Assembly (NCBI RefSeq): GCF_009177065.1
Contig: NZ_WEZF01000022.1
Coordinates: forward strand, 1-64,000
DNA: 64,000 nt
Direction of reading: 5' to 3'
Origin: Tautonia marina
GTDB taxonomy: Bacteria; Planctomycetota; Planctomycetia; Isosphaerales; Isosphaeraceae
Part shown: positions 63,798 through 64,000 of the stretch, piece by piece
How positions within the stretch are numbered: position 1 is the first letter of the stretch
Layout: each line of letters begins with the position of its first letter
The notes under the pieces: generated by a model
The model's input: only the letters and a program-made list of their open reading frames with translations
Database searches by the model: none
Told to the model about the DNA's origin: nothing
Translations under genes and position numbers: made by a program

Positions 63798-64000
63798 GGT
63801 GTCGACTCCTTCAACATCGTCGGTCCGTCCGTGGCGCCGAGTCATCGTGATGAGGCGAAACCTATCAGATCATCTCAGACTCGACAAGGGAAACTGTACG
63901 CCCCCCCCCAGGCAATTCTCACCAGTCCTTCTCCCCTAGCTCATGGAGACCAATTCCGCGCCTTCAGACCCCCATTGCGATCTTCCCCGCGGCTTCGAAA
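63798..64000. other. Window edge, no gene recognised
   Basis: No recognisable gene. The region holds the upstream sequence of the methyltransferase gene and a C-rich run (63901-63910). Confidence 0.3.

Overview
This 64 kb window is bacterial chromosome of high GC content, densely packed with genes on both strands. The gene content points to a planctomycete, most likely the Isosphaeraceae or a close relative. The signs are a Cys-rich YTV-repeat wall protein, a DUF1501 Tat-exported protein, a PEP-CTERM metalloprotease with a Pro/Ala linker, an exported sulfatase, a Ser/Thr kinase with a transmembrane segment and TPR-like C-terminus, a second EF-G (EF-G2 type), and a ThiD2-ThiE fusion. The family-level assignment is inference. 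I saw no rRNA, tRNA, CRISPR array, insertion sequence, phage gene or plasmid function.

Layout. 0.2-6.5 kb: DUF4832 exported protein, receptor-like Ser/Thr kinase, glycerophosphodiester phosphodiesterase, and an exported coiled-coil/thioredoxin (TlpA-like) protein. 6.6-11.8 kb, all on the minus strand: rpsO, pnp, then a soluble histidine kinase and a sigma-54 response regulator whose start and stop codons overlap. 12-16.6 kb: MsbA-type ABC exporter and a membrane GGDEF-EAL protein. 17-23.9 kb, plus strand: aroK, prepilin peptidase, LapA-like protein, coiled-coil lipoprotein, hisH, hisA, EF-G2. 24-27.7 kb, minus: metH with a long leader. 28-32 kb: a small zinc-ribbon membrane protein, then argB-argD-argF. 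32-36.8 kb: GT39-like membrane enzyme, rph, a SPOR-like repeat protein, and the ITP/XTP pyrophosphatase gene. 37-39.3 kb: the YTV wall protein. 39.7-44.9 kb: SDR dehydrogenase, argJ, a CrtI/PYROXD2-like oxidoreductase, and a Clp_N-ThiD2-ThiE fusion. 45-54.6 kb: sulfatase, AMP nucleosidase plus cutC, OprP-like porin, DUF1501 protein, and a 977-residue LamG/beta-propeller protein. 54.8-63.8 kb: polytopic membrane protein overlapping antisense with a PEP-CTERM zincin, a small orphan protein, PHP-domain protein, penicillin acylase family hydrolase, and SAM methyltransferase.

How the genes fit together. The core is ordinary housekeeping: arginine (argB, argD, argF, argJ), histidine (hisH, hisA), shikimate, methionine and thiamine biosynthesis, and RNA turnover (pnp, rph). 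Around it sit envelope and scavenging proteins typical of planctomycetes (sulfatase, porin, wall protein, zincin). No compact defence or novel operon stands out. The most unusual items are the Clp_N-ThiD2-ThiE fusion, the EF-G2 with an altered P-loop, the roughly 270 bp antisense coding overlap at 56.7-57.0 kb, the rpsO-pnp-two-component arrangement, and strong intergenic inverted repeats, including hairpins directly in front of argD and argF.

Start codons were chosen by eye from Shine-Dalgarno-like spacing, signal peptides and family length. Several differ from the longest possible frame.
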